From Blattamonas nauphoetae (lineage: Eukaryota; Preaxostyla; Oxymonadida): 64,000 bases of DNA. The position numbers and the translations under genes are program-made. Numbering within the stretch: the stretch's first letter is position 1; each line of letters starts with the position of its first letter. Where the stretch lies: assembly GCA_033064195.1 (NCBI GenBank), contig JARBJD010000017.1:186001-250000 (forward strand), given 5' to 3'. The notes below the pieces were generated by a model. The model did no database searches, was not told the DNA's origin, and saw nothing but the letters and a program-made list of their open reading frames with translations. This document shows, piece after piece, positions 1 through 12,964 of the stretch.

Positions 1-359
1 AAGCCAAATATACATCGTGTCAAGTGAGTTTTGTAGTGGGCAGCATTTTCAGGAGTAACAGTCCGAAGGAAGTCAACGTAGTCCTCTGAATGATATGCTT
101 TCATTTCATCAGGAAGGAGGAGGGTTGGTCTCTAAACAACGAGATATTTCGTCATAAATGAGAGGTTGAGACGATTGATAGTTTATAATTCGAGATTAAA
201 ACGATATACCTGGATCTGCATGTCCTTGTAGAGATCATAATTCAGAATAAGGTTGTGTGTCATTCTGACCCTATGTGGCTTCATTGGATGCCCGGGGGAA
301 TATGAAAAATTCCCAATGTCATTGTCATAGAAGTATGAGATGCGCGGCTTCCCTGACAT
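1..359 (-). CDS. Class I histone deacetylase, N-terminal part (runs off left edge)
   Basis: Removes acetyl groups from histone tails as part of nuclear co-repressor complexes. Exon 1 runs from the ATG at 359-357 to 210 (50 codons), then a 78-nt GT...AG intron (209-132), then exon 2 from 131 off the window edge. The translated start includes [25 protein letters not shown] and [11 protein letters not shown], which line up without gaps with the N-terminus of RPD3/HDAC1-type enzymes. The family's usual length is about 400-480 residues, so most of the protein, including the catalytic His and metal-binding Asp residues, lies outside. Family assignment is secure; activity cannot be judged here. Confidence 0.93.
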
Positions 360-574
360 TGGACATCACGGGCTGATCTAAAACACCCTCTACTGATTTG
401 GCGGAGTTTGGATCACTTTGTCTTCTCATCACCTCATTAAATGAAAGAGACGACATGGAAGCAAAAACACGCCATTTTTCTCCAAATTGTGTCTAAAATG
501 ATGGTGTTCGATACGAAATGCACGAAAAAAGAATCAGAATAACAAAATGTTTGCCGCAATGACGTGAACAGAGT

Positions 575-3500
575 TCATACTTCAAGTAGAGACTTCAATC
601 GCTTTGTCATTGCACGGGTCTTTGTCAGAAGTTCCTCATTGGGATGATATTTTTCAATTCTGCCGAGCACCTTGTCGACATCACGGAGAAGGAGTTCTGT
701 GCCTCCTTGAACCATCCTCTTTTTGATCCTCGGGTTGACAAATGAAGATGAGACGAGGAGCAACGACCCGCGGAGAAGAGTGCAGAGCACGTTGTTCAAC
801 GATTCGATATCAACAGAACGGATTTCAGTACTCTTCGTGGGTGAGATGGAGCTAGTCGCAATGACGGATTCCTGATGCGAACGGATGATCCTGTTTGCGG
901 TTCCGAGGGAGACGCGAAGTGCACCAATCACACTTTCTACACCGTCCTTGCGAACGAATTGAGAGAGAGTCTCGGGCGAGATACAAAGAAGAATGAAGGT
1001 GTCCATGAACCCGAGGAGAAGAGAGGGATGCTCGGAAAGGGATTGTGTGTTTGTGGCAGTGTGGAATGAGGACAAGAGAGCTTCCAGATCAGACGTAGAG
1101 AGATGCTTTTCAAAAGACCCTGAGAAGATGAAAAGAATGAAAGACATACTGTCTGCAGCGAGTGCAGTTGTGACCACGAGTGAAGATGTGATGATATTTG
1201 GATGGGCGGAATGGATGCCAAAAAAGATTGTGTTGCTCATCAAGCTCCATCCGTGATGTGAATTGATCAGTGTGAGTGCGAGGCGCTGTTGTTTGGGATG
1301 TTCCTCGTCGTTGTCCTTCTTTTTCCGAGTCGTTGTTTCAGTCAGCGGCGAATGCAGGAGAGACATAGTCAGGAGTTTGAGAAGAGCCTCAGTGCAGCAA
1401 GCGAGCTGCTCCAGATCAGACTCGCTGCCTTTCTTGATGATTGACGAGATGGCATCGAGCAGAGAGGGAATCAAGACAATCAAGACAGGCTGTGAGAGAA
1501 GGGAGTTGGATGTGGTGTTGGCATCTTCAGTCCGGGTTGTGATGCAGCTGTCGATGAGAGATGCCAGTTTTTGGAGCAAGACCGGAGTCCTGATTTGTTG
1601 GAGAGCATCGATGAATGTGATGAGTGTATCGTCGCAGTCCTTCAGAAGGAACGAGATGGTTTCAGGGACTGTGGCAGCGTTGGAGAGGAATGAAATGACA
1701 AAGAAGAGAGTGTTGGAATCATCAACCGTGAGTTGCTCTTTTCCAGTTTGTGTGGGCTTTGTTTTGCGGAGTTTTGATGTTTCTCTTTGGAGAAGGTGGA
1801 GAGCAACGTCGATGACACTCTCAACTGAGAATGCACGACGTGTCCCTTCGTTCACAGAGAGCAGTGCCAGGACCCCACAGCAGAGTTCGATTTCCTTCTC
1901 CACTGAGACGCTTTCCTCCTCCGACGACAGACTGGCTTGATCTGAGTCGGGGACGGAGTGGACAGAGGGCGAGTACGGACTTTGACTGAGGAGAGTGTGG
2001 AGGAGAGAAGCGAGGATGACGACACCATTCATCTGCCTGATTTTGGATGCTCCGTCCAGGAGAGAGGCGGCGTGGTAGAGCAGACTGAGCGCGGAGGAGA
2101 GGAGCGAGAGCGGAGGCGAGTGTGCAATGGCAGAGAGAAGTGAATTGAGCACTTGGGTTTTTGTTAGGACGACAGACAGCTTTTGTGTGGTGAATTCGGT
2201 GAAGAGTGAATGAAGGGCAAGTTCGAGTTGGAGGACATCTGCCAGTTCCTGCTTTGAGTCGTGCTCTTCTTCCGCTTCCACCTCATCGCACCGGATAGAC
2301 TTGCACTGCATTTCTGTCAGGCGGAGGGTCTGCGAGAGAAGCCCCACAACATCTTCTTCGTTCTGGATCACCTCGATCATGTCGGCGGTGTTGGTGAAGA
2401 CCGACTTGGTGAAGAGGACGAGGAGGATGGAACAGATGTTGTTGCTGACTGCCCAGTCTTTCAGACGGACAGCCTCGTGCATGATTTGGATGAGAGTAAG
2501 TCCTGCCTGGTTGATGCTGGGGAGGCGACGCTGATCTTGTGGTTCCTGTTTTGTTGAGATTTCCTGATTGTCGTCGTTCTGATCGTTCGCACTTTCATCT
2601 TCTTCAGAATGTGATTCCTCATCCTCTGAACCCTCCTCGTCCCTTTCTTCTTTCTCTTCCCTCACCATTTTCTCTTCCTTCTGGTCCGTGGTTGGTTCGG
2701 GGTCGATCTGGACAATGATTACATTTCCTGTCTCGCTTGCATTCTCCACAAGTCGATGCAGCACTTTCACACTTTCAGACAGAAGTTGCCATTCGCTCCT
2801 CGCTTGGAGATCAATGCCCTCCCAGAGAGTCTGCATGGTGAGGCTGACGTCAACAGCGAGCTGGCAGAGATCGTTCATCCTGATCTGATCATCTCCTTCA
2901 TCTGCTTCCTCAGTGGGAGTATTTGTGTCCAGCACGACAAGAATCATTTCGATTGTCCTCAAAAGGACACGCGACAACTTTCCGCGTTGAGATTGATTGG
3001 ATTGTGTGGCGAAGGGAATCTCGTCGGGGGTGGAGACACCATCACTCTGAGAATTCTGCCTCATCCCGATTTTCATGCTGTCGCGGAGAGACTCCAAAAG
3101 GGCCGGGGAGAGCTGCTGAGTCACGTCTGCTACGATGGCTGTTCCCGCATGGCAGGAGAGGGACAGCACATTCACCACACACAACCACATTTTCATGAGG
3201 ACGAAGACGACTGTTCTGTCGTCTTCCTCGTCGCTCTCGAGATATTCGAGGATGGTCTGGAGACAGTCGAAGAGGAAGGGGAGAGAGTCCGAGAAGACAC
3301 GCAGATCATCTACTGCGTCCGTTTCGGAAAGGGACGTGCTCACAGTTGTGTCCGCACATGTCGCTGCGTTTCCAAAGAAGGATGCGAACGACGAGATGAG
3401 AGAGAGTGAAAACGTGGGAGATGAGCGGGGAGAGACTTGTGGTGATGGTGCCTCATTTTCTTCGTCATTTTCATCTGTCGGAGTGCTTGCTTTCGCTTTG

Positions 3501-5721
3501 ACCATCCATTCCAGCGTGTCCTGCACAGATGTCAGAATGTGTTTTCGGACTTCCGATCGATCCGATGGCGACTGACCGAGTTCGGTGTCGTCTGACGAAA
3601 CCATTTTCAGAATTTGGGTGTACAGATGACCGAGCATTGTGAGACACCCCGCGACGAGCGAGGGGTCTCCGAATGAGATGATGCGGGAATGTAGCTGGGA
3701 GATCATCGAGAGAGGCTGTCCATTCGGCTTCGGCACGTCGACTGATGTTGGCTGCTCCTCCTCTTCGCTTTCCGTCACTTCTTCCTCAAACTCCTCCCAT
3801 TCTTCCTCCTCCTCTCCTTCCTCCTTCTCGTCTGTGATTTCTGTCACATTGTCTGGTGGTTGGACTTCAGGTGATGGATTCGCGAGAGGTGTTGTTGTCA
3901 TCTCGGTCCGTGGCTGAGAAATGGGAAGGGGCTGGACGTAGATGCACTCCTCGACCAGTTCGACAGTGGCTTTGGTGAGGAGGCGTCCGATGGTGGAGAG
4001 GGCGTGGTGGATAAACGCGTGGTATTTCTCGATCTCGCCTTGTGAGAAGCGGTAGCAGAAGTTGATCAGAGTCGAGACCAGGCCTGACGAAGCAGCATGC
4101 TCAAGAAATTCCTCTATCGGGACAAGGTATGAATGAAGGAAGGGAAAGACCTTGCTGATCTTGGTCGGATTGTTGTGAGAGAAGGAGGAGTGCACATGAA
4201 GCATTTGTGAGAACTTCTGGTTGGTTCGAATGCACAGCAATCACTTTCAAAAGAAGTTCCATTCCACCTTTTGTGAGACACTCCAAGCTTCCGCTCGCTA
4301 CAAAATATGGTCGAAGAATGAAATGGACGAGATGTCAGACTATTTTGAACGAGATATGCCAGTAATCCTGTTCCAACACGAGCAATAGATGGATTATTGG
4401 CATAATGTTCTTGAAAAGCAGGAATAATGTGAGGAATTATGCCAATATTGATGAGATCAGCCACGACTGAAGTTGTCTCTGAAAAGGAGAAAAAGTAACG
4501 GGAAAAAAAAACCTTGACTCACAATCTGCGTGAAAACAATGAATAATGAGTGAATGATCGTGAGATTGTGCTGAAAAACACAGAGTCCCTCGATCAATTG
4601 TGTGATGGAATCATCTTCGCAGAGTGCGGAAGGTTTCCCAGCTAAGAAGGACAGACAGTGAAATAATTGTGATGTCACACCTGCAAGAAGAATTAGAACA
4701 CTCAGAATTCCGTTCGCTAGACGTTCATCGATTGGAGAATTCATGGCATGAGAAAGAGAATCTATGAGAGTAGAGATCAGGTCAGGTTGTGCAATGCTTT
4801 CCAGAACAAATTCTACCAGCAAATGAAGGAGAAAAAGACGGACGATTTTCTGCCATTTCATGAAGAAGTCGGCAGGCTGCACAGCAAAGCCGTGTGTTAG
4901 TTTTCAAATATAATCGCAAAACATTGAAGGCCACGGAGACACAACCCAACTGAGATGCTGCATCTTTGCCCTCATCTGAAGAACGATGAGAACAAGACAG
5001 AAGAAAAAACCTGAAGTCGCCAATGCAGCGAGAGCGATGAGCATTCGCCGAATTAAATCTTCGTCTTTCCCGAAGTAAAAATCGAATGGCATCAAAATAT
5101 CATTCATAATTCCTCCACTCACCGCCTTCGAGGCATTTTCATCTGGATAAAGATAAGTTGGAGATAAATACACACTTAAACGACACAAATTTTCAATAGC
5201 AGCGAATGCTAAGTTGATTATTGTCGTATTACTGTTCATATGAGTGTGGATCGTATTTTGGAGAAGCTCAATTCCATGAACTTCGAAGAAAGTGCTTGGG
5301 GCAAAGTCTGTTGGAAATTGATGAAGAAAAAGATAGAAACCTGTGGAAAGATATCGTGCAATGATTCTCAATGCGCAAATGACAATCTTTTCATCCTTTT
5401 CTTGATACTCGCGGATCACTTTTGCTAGACCATGTATGATTCCATATTGATGCATTTCAAGTTGTGCATCCGAAGCTAAATTGAAATTATGGATGATTGG
5501 TTGGGATTATGTTTCGAATGATAGTAAATTAAGAGAAAGAACCAACAATCCATCAATCTGTTGATCGAATCGAGAGCATCGAGAATAATTGTGGAGCTTG
5601 AGGTTGCATATTTCTTAAGATACAACGATAGTTGTCCTGGTTGAGTTCTGATTTCTTCAGGAACTCGGTTTCGTTGTTGGGTCGGTGTGTTTTGAAAGTC
5701 CTGTATTTGTTCCTCAGGCAT
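575..5721 (-). CDS. Large ARM/HEAT-repeat protein with acidic inserts
   Basis: Unrecognised family; about 1,600 residues. The start is placed at the ATG at 5721-5719. Seven or so short introns lie between about 5555 and 4110, for example the one ending in a TTTTCAG just before an exon that reads TTSVVADLINIG. The last exon (about 4110 to the TGA at 575) is intron-free. The N-terminal 450 residues show armadillo-like helices such as INLAFAAIENLCRL and IRRMLIALAALATS. The long C-terminal part keeps a helical-repeat look and is broken by Glu-rich stretches near 3740-3830 and 2560-2680. Such proteins are usually scaffolds. Function unknown; the reading frame is continuous across all junctions I checked. 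Confidence 0.75.
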
Positions 5722-5987
5722 CACTTCACCAGGAAAAAAGTCTTGAAAAATGAGTTTAAATGAAAAGTAAAGAAAATATTGAAAATATAGTACCGACTGA
5801 GGATAAATTTGTGTGGGAGTGAGATCTTCCCACAGAGATGTTTGTCAGAGGAAAAGTACCTCCAATCGATATTGAGTCTCTGAGATGGATGTGGTGTGTG
5901 GATTTTGAATGGAATACACGGGGTGATCTCAGCGATAACCACAGGATGTCCGAATGAAAAACCTTTCCCACATTTTGGATTTTTCAC

Positions 5988-7172
5988 ATGGGGTGCGGTA
6001 CATCGGCTATCAAAGATAATTATAAAACCCTTGAGGAGGTTTGAAACGAACACTTATTTGATTTCGATAGGTTACTCAAGCCATCCGAAAACAAGGCTTG
6101 GAAAGCTCAAACTTAATTTTCGGAATCGACTACACCAAGTCAAACATGTATATGGTGTGCTCTACATCCAGTTTTCATGATATTTTGTTCAGGGGGAACG
6201 CTCTTTTCAAGGAAGGAGCCTCCATGATTGCACTGGACCAGTAAATCCATACATGGAAGTCATTGAGATTCTGGGAAAGACTCTTGAAGATTTTGATGGT
6301 CTTTATCTTTTGTTAACGATTTTATTATCATTTCTCCCTTGTTTTCTCTATTTTTCTCATCAGATGATCACATTATTCCCACCTTCGGCTTCGGAGATGT
6401 TTACACAACGTTTGCCTTCTTTCTATGTGAGAAATTTTCTAACACGCATCTCTCTCTATACATTTTCTTTGTCTTTTCGACGCTAGAGATAAATCTGTCT
6501 TCCCGTTCTACCCTGACCGAAATCCTGTTGGCTTCCAGGAGGTTCTCCATCGTTACCGTGAAATCACTCCTGGAATCAATCTGTCTGGTCCCACAAACTT
6601 TGCTCCTTTGATCAACCAGGCAATCGAGATTACAAAACAGGAAAAATCCGTTTGCACCTTTTCGACCGATACCCCCCATTTTTATTCACTCATCGTCCCC
6701 ATTCACTCTTCTCGTTCCTTACGGTTTATTTTGAATTTTCATTCAGTATCACATTCTGGTGATTGTGACGGATGGACAAGTCACAAACGAGCGTGCCACA
6801 GCGGAAGCAATCGTCAACGCCACTAGCCATCCCATCAGCATCATTTGCATTGGAGTTGGTGATGGTCCCTGGGATGAGATGCACCGTTTCGACGATAAGT
6901 TTGCACATTCATTCATCCTTCATTCTCATCACTTCTGAAACGCTTTGCTTAGGCTTCCCAAACGAAAATTCGATAACGTCTGCTTTTTTCGATTCTTTTA
7001 TGTTCTTCTTCCAGTTCCAATTTGTCGAATACAATGCTATCAGAAAGAAACACAGCGAAAACTTTGCCCCTGTTTTTGCTCTTCATTGTTTGATGGAAAT
7101 CCCCGAACAGTTCGTCTTTATACTCTTCATCTTTTCAGATATCGGGCTATCAAGAAATTTAATCTCTTGTGA
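5988..7172 (+). CDS. Copine/RGLG-type VWA-domain protein with N-myristoylation motif
   Basis: Eight short introns (first 6039-6070, 32 nt) separate exons that together read as one copine-family VWA domain of about 260 residues. Recognisable pieces in order are [80 protein letters not shown] and [11 protein letters not shown]. It matches plant RGLG proteins almost end to end but has no RING finger, and unlike animal copines no C2 domains. The start MGCGTS is a classic myristoylation signal (Gly2, Ser6) with Cys3 available for palmitoylation, so membrane anchoring is likely. The VWA fold should bind metal and protein ligands. Stop is TGA at 7170-7172. Confidence 0.9.
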
Positions 7173-7471
7173 GATTTTCATCGACTTATATGTTTGTTCC
7201 TCATTAGGGAATATCTTGATTCACATTCTTGATGAAGGCAACCTTATCTCATCCGCAGTCACTGTATTTTCTTGGTTTATTCACGTCAGACTCGTTAAAA
7301 ATTTCGTTCTTATCCAATGTTGTTGAATGAAAACTCATCTAATTTCGACGAGATATGATGCTCTTTTCCATCTACGAACTTTCTAGAGTGATACAGATAC
7401 ATAGAAGGTGTGTGAAGCAATGAAGTTTGCTGAATTGTGCTGTTTTGAGAAATGAATCCCACAAGTTTGTG

Positions 7472-10400
7472 ATGAGGATCGATTTTGCTGTATGTTCGTA
7501 TTACTGTGATAAATCTGCTCATATTCCCTCTTTTCTGATTTGTACCTTTAGTTAGCGAACATATTTGGAGGTGTTTATCGAAAAGGCAATATCCTCTTCA
7601 CCCCAGACGGAAAATGTGTTCTCTCTCCTGTTGGCAACCATATTCTTGTTTACAACCTTAAATTGTTTGTGATTCACAATGTACTTATCATTCTTTATCT
7701 CTTTCAATACTTTTCAGAAACAATGTGCAGACATTCCCGTTCGAGACTCGCAAAAATATAGTTACACTCGCCCTTTCACCAGATTGCCGATTCTTAATCG
7801 CATCTGATGTGGATGGAAGATCTATACTTGTCAACTACCCAACTCAGACAATTATAACGCATATTAATTTTAAATCACAAGCAAAAATCCTTCGTTTTTC
7901 ACCTGACAGCAAGTTTGCTTTCCACTCTTAATAATCAGTAATCACTCTCCATTCCATCCTTCTGGATAGATATCTTGCCGTTTCACATGGATCACTCGTC
8001 CAAGTTTGGAGAATGCCCGAAACTGATGAATATCAACTCGCTCCTCTCATTCTGGAGCGAGAATTCCGTGGATCTAAGGGCGATACAACTAGCATTGAGT
8101 GGGATCCAACTTCACAGTATTTTTGATCATTTCTTTAATTTATTCAGATTTATCCTCATTGGGAGCGAAGATTCGTACTTCAGAATGTATCCCATCCAAA
8201 AAATCTATGTCGCAATCGATGGGACACGAGTCATGCAAAAATCCAGGAAAACATTGGATAAGGAAATGAGTGAGCAGAAGCTGGAGACAAAAATGGCCTA
8301 TATGCTTGAGATGATGAAGCAGGGAGATCAAGTCATCCAGGAAGAGAGTATGGAGGCAGAAGAGGATGACTCTCAAGATACTCAACAAATAGAGGCAGAT
8401 TCAGGTGAAGATCAAAGTGATGATGCTAAAAACGATGTTGATTTCATTCCTCTTCCCGACTTGGATCCACATGCCAAAACAGAGTCAGAACGGAAAGCCA
8501 TGCAGAAGCGACTCCAACGCCGTGTCCTCACTCCATTCATCTTCTGTGCGCACCATTCCCCAATCGTCACCTGCTTCTTCTCTCCCAACATGGACGCCAT
8601 CTACGCCCTCTCCCGCGACGGCATGCTGACTATGTGGAGACGCACCCCTCGCCCAGAATACGCCGACCTCACCCTCCTCGAGCAGCAGTGGATCGAAGCA
8701 GGGAAGGTGGGTCCTCACCCCTCCACTCTCGCCTTTGCGCGCTCTCGCTGGTCGTTCGTGTGGAAGCAGTTCCTCTTCTTTGGGCAGGCCAAAGCGGTCT
8801 GTGCGGCGTACGGTCGGGACAGCCTCCAGCCAGACATGAACGTCATCTTCATCGGCATGTCCAACGGAACCATCCGAATTGTCCACCCTTCGGCCCTCCT
8901 CGACACGGCAACGAGTGGACAGACAGCAGACTCACAGTCTCTCACCATCGCCCACTCCAAAATCTCGGCCGTGGCTTTTGATCCGATTCACGGATGGATT
9001 GCTCTTGGGGCCAACAAGGAGGGTCTTCTTTCTGTTTGGGATTGGAAGAACGAGTCGATTGTTCTGCGACAGGCCGGGCACGGCGGGATCATCGTCCACA
9101 ACGGGAAGACCATCCACGTCGGCGAGGACTTGGACCCGAAGCAAGCTGCCAACACCGCCGGGATGCTCACCGCAGCTTTCGACGGAGTGACAGCGTGCGG
9201 ATTCTCATCCGACGGAACCATCCTGGCCACGGGTGCCTCTGACGGCAAGGTGAAGATCTGGTCGGTGGAGACAGGGTATTGTGTCGCCACGTTCGCCGAA
9301 CAGATGTCGACCATCACATCCATTGCCTTCCTCCCTCGCTCTGCCCTCGCTGCCTCGTCGAAAGACGGAACCACACGTTTGTACGACCTCAAACGATATC
9401 GAGTCTTCCGCGTCCTCGTCCCGCCGTCAGCCGCCCCGTTCAGCCACAGTTCCATCAACACCGTCTCCAACTGCACCATCCAAAGCATCTGCACAGACCC
9501 GTCGGGGACACTCCTCGCTGGTGCGTGCCAAGACGTGAGCGGAGGATCGTCTCTCTCTTCGTCCACTCTGACGGCGTCGGGCACAGTCTCCACACCAAAG
9601 GACGGGGTTGCTGTCTGGTCCGTCCAGACAGGCCAGATCCTTGATTTCTCGGCTGGCCACTCCCTCCCCGTCACGTCTGTTGATTTCTCGCAGGAGGGCA
9701 CTCTCCTCGCTTCGGGGTCTTGGGATGGTGATATCCGTGTTTGGGACATCTACGAGAAGAAGGGAGCGAGCGAGCCGAAAGTCTTCCATCACGCATCGGA
9801 GGTCCTCATGGTTCGCTTCACTCCAGACTCTCGCAACGTCATCTCGCTCACCCGTCGTTCTGTCCTGTCGATGTGGAATCTCGACCAAGAGAAGCAAATC
9901 TTTAGTGTCGACATCTCTCCGGATTGTGTGGGGGCAGCAGGGTTGTATAGCGACAAGCAGGACCTCTCGAAGAACCACTTTACTTCATTCACGATCTCTC
10001 CAGACGGATCAACTCTCGTCGCAGTTGGACACCATCCCTTCGCCTGCCTGTACGATCTCTCGTCGGGAAGGGCAGCAATTCTGGTGAAGCGATTCAGAAT
10101 CCAGCCGGATCGGCTCTTCCCTGGGATCACGAGAGAAGGAATGCGGGAGTGGGAGAGGAGAGGAAAGAAGATGAACAAGGACGTGATGGACGAACCAGAC
10201 CTTCCCGACGCCTCTTTCCTTGGCGAACAGATTGGTCTCGATGGTGACTTTGAGGCAAGTGACAGCGAAGCTGACGAACGAATGAAAAAAGCAGCAAACC
10301 CAAGAAGCAAGCACGCTCTGCCAGCAGCGCAGCAATATGGTTCAAAGGATGTGGCAATTTCTTCCACAGGAACTCAGTTTGCAGTTGCGACTGGCCGTGG

Positions 10401-10990
10401 ACTCTTTCTTTTTGATTCAGACAGAATCAGCCTCTCCTTTGACCCGTCTGAAATCGACGAATCGGTCACTCCAGACGCCATCCTGTCAACCCTCTCGAGC
10501 GGCGATTTCCTACACAGCCTTCGTCTCTCTCTCCGATTGGGTGAGTTTGCATTGATTGTCAGAGTCCTCGAATCATTACCAGTCGACGAAATCCAATCGA
10601 CCGTTCGGAGTCTTCTGACTGGGTATGTCCCATTCTCCTCATTCATTCTTCAGGCCTTCTTCATTCGTCGCCTCATCCACAATCGCCTCCCGATTCGTCT
10701 CGTTCGTCGCGTACTACCTGCAACAGTCGCCTCATCTCGAACGGAATCTTCTTCTTGTTGTCACTCTCCTGAAAGCTGTGAGTGAAAGCATGGAAAAGGT
10801 TTGACTGCCACTCTTTCACCTTCTTCAGCCTCGTCCCCATCTCCTCCCGTCTCTCCGAAGCATTAACAAGTGGCTTGTCTCATCTTATCAGTCTCTCTCT
10901 CTGATTGTCCCACAGACGAACTCGCTGATGCAGTATATCTGCACAGCTGGGGAGCTGGAGGGAAGAGAGGAGAAGGACGAGTCAACATGA
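7472..10990 (+). CDS. PWP2: PWP2, WD40 subunit of the small-subunit processome (UtpB)
   Basis: Nucleolar WD40 scaffold needed for early 18S rRNA processing. The start ATG at 7472 gives MRIDFA, then an intron ending CCTTTAG leads into LANIFGGVYRKGNI, matching the conserved PWP2 N-terminus. Further introns fall near 7663-7720, 7914-7970, 8119-8149, about 10623-10652 and 10799-10828. Two tandem WD40 propellers follow, with clear blades such as TACGFSSDGTILATGASDGK and SVDFSQEGTLLASGSWDGD. An acidic insert sits in the early part (8280-8450). The C-terminal helical Utp12-like region (FVSFVAYYLQQSPHLERN) ends at the TGA at 10988. About 1,000 residues, near the family norm. The middle is GC-rich and the ends are AT-rich. 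Confidence 0.95.
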
Positions 10991-11097
10991 TTGATTTTTC
11001 ATTGATTTGCCACTTCACCGAATGAATTGAAGAGAAAAGACAGTGAAATTAGGACAGTGAAATGCAAACAAAGACAAAAACGGAACACGCGACGCAT

Positions 11098-12842
11098 TAG
11101 TCATGCTTAAACCGAAAAGATGGCGAGACAGACGAGTAATTCTTCTGTTCATCTCTCCAAGCCTCACCACTTCCGCTACTCTGAAGTGTTTGGTCTTTCC
11201 CCCACCTCCTCTGCTCAGAGATCGCTGGAGGTGTTGAATTGGAAAATGTGGTCTGTGGCATGGAGAGTTTGGGAGTGAGTGTCTGTTGATACTGCGGCTG
11301 TTGACCGCCTAATCGCTCTTCGATCCGCCTCAGCCGCTCTTTCAGTTCATCGTTTTCACGTTGTGTGTTCTTCATCTCTTCTTCCATCCATCCAACCTTC
11401 TTCTGCATTGTCGCGAGTTGAGATCGGACGATGGAAAGCTGTTGTGAAGAAGCCATTTCAGTGGCAGATGCGGACCTTCCTTCATCTTCCTGTTGAGAGG
11501 CTGTGAAGTTCTGCAGGACGGTTGGTGTGTGGTCCTCGAGGTTAGCAATTCGGGCATCAAGGCGTCGGAGTGACGGAAGGATGATGGATTGGAGTTGCTC
11601 GGTGCTCTGAACATCCTGTCGATGCAGTTGAGCAATCTCCTCCTCGATGAGGCCAAGAGAGTGCTGTGAAGAGATGAACGAGGTGAGAGAGGCAGACCAT
11701 CAAATTGTCCTTGTCTTGTCCCATCTCTTTTCGGAGCTGATCGTTCTCTTCTCCGAGAAGTCCCATCAACCGCTGCTCGAGGAGAGTCTCTCCTGTTTGT
11801 TGCCTTTCCTGAAGGATCCGACTCAGCCTTTCATTCATTTGAGTTTCGATGGTGCTGATCTGCTTCTGAACCTCCTCTGAAACAATGAAGAAGAGGAAAT
11901 GGACCTTGTTTTGTTAATTGCATGTCTGAAACCATCACACGAACCTTGTCCATGAGAAGAGTGGTTTGGGCAGGATCGTCTGTGAATCCCTGTTGGTTTC
12001 TTCGAGTTGAAGGTTGTGAGGCAGTTTGAACAAAGACTTCCATAAATCCTTTGAGGTTAGCTTGCCCTTCTTTGAGGACATTGAACTGTCTGTATAGTGA
12101 TTCAACTCGATCGTTCACCAGAAACTCAGTATCTGTACAGCGCTGAAGAGAATTGTGACTGGGCGAACGATACCTTCTCCATCATCGATATATCGTTGTC
12201 CCTTGCAGACACAACATCTTCCACTCTCTGAGCAAGTGATTGGATCTGGGAAAGTGAGAAATTGCGGAAATATCAATTGGAAGGTCAGACTTGACCGACT
12301 GTATCGTTCCTCAGCCCAACCAATTGGACATTTGTAACACGAATATCAGATGCAAGCATTCGACTGGTATTCTCCTGTTCTGTTTTCCTAAAGAGATGAA
12401 TAGAACATAAATATCTGTATACATCGGGAAAACAATGTCATTGAACTGTTGTTCAATCCATTGAGTAAGTCGTGTTTCAAGGAGACCAGCTTGTTCTATT
12501 CTGACAGTAGATTCCGATAATTGTGTTTGTTTTTGATTTACATCAGCAATTTTTCGGTCTGTCTTCGTTAGCGACTGACGATCGGAATTGAGGAAGCAGA
12601 AAAGACCTACCTGTTGAATATGTCGAATTTCTTCTTGGAACGCAGTGAGTTGTGTAGAAAGTTGGGATAGTGAATGTTCTATTTCTAGTTTTGAAAGGCC
12701 CTTGGAAGATGAGCTCTGAGAAAGTGTGATGACGATAGTACACAGAGTGAGGGCAGAGATGAAAATAAACTTTTCTAGGTTTCGGAGTGAATTGATTGGA
12801 AGCCCCTGACTTTGGGCGATTTGCAGGATAACTCATCGCCAC
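11098..12842 (-). CDS. Coiled-coil protein, unknown family
   Basis: About 480 residues built from at least eight exons. It starts at ATG 12842 (MAMSYPANRPKSG) and ends near 11098 with a basic tail. Between lie long heptad-rich helices, for example KLEIEHSLSQLSTQLTAF, QRVEDVVSARDNDISMMEK, EEVQKQISTIETQM and QRENDELKERLRRIEERL. Introns are short; one near 12127-12157 is about 31 nt. The pattern resembles rod-like cytoskeletal proteins such as striated-fibre or basal-body components, but no signature fixes the family. Its start lies 122 bp from the stop of the HBS1 gene on the same strand. Exon ends are approximate. Confidence 0.65.
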
Positions 12843-12964
12843 AACACGAGCTTGAATAAATTCAAGAAATTCTGGCTTCGATCCGATTCAGCAGTAGGTG
12901 AAATGAGTTAAAAGATGAGATATTAACCTTGAAATCACAAAAAAAGAATAGATCATGAAACGAA

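Noticed and set aside
4215-4235. tRNA B-box-like GGTTCGAATGC
   Set aside because: Lies inside conserved ARM-repeat coding sequence, and no A-box or cloverleaf fits around it.
8988-9749. 253-codon minus-strand frame in PWP2
   Set aside because: Antisense of a conserved WD40 coding exon; the PWP2 frame explains the sequence.
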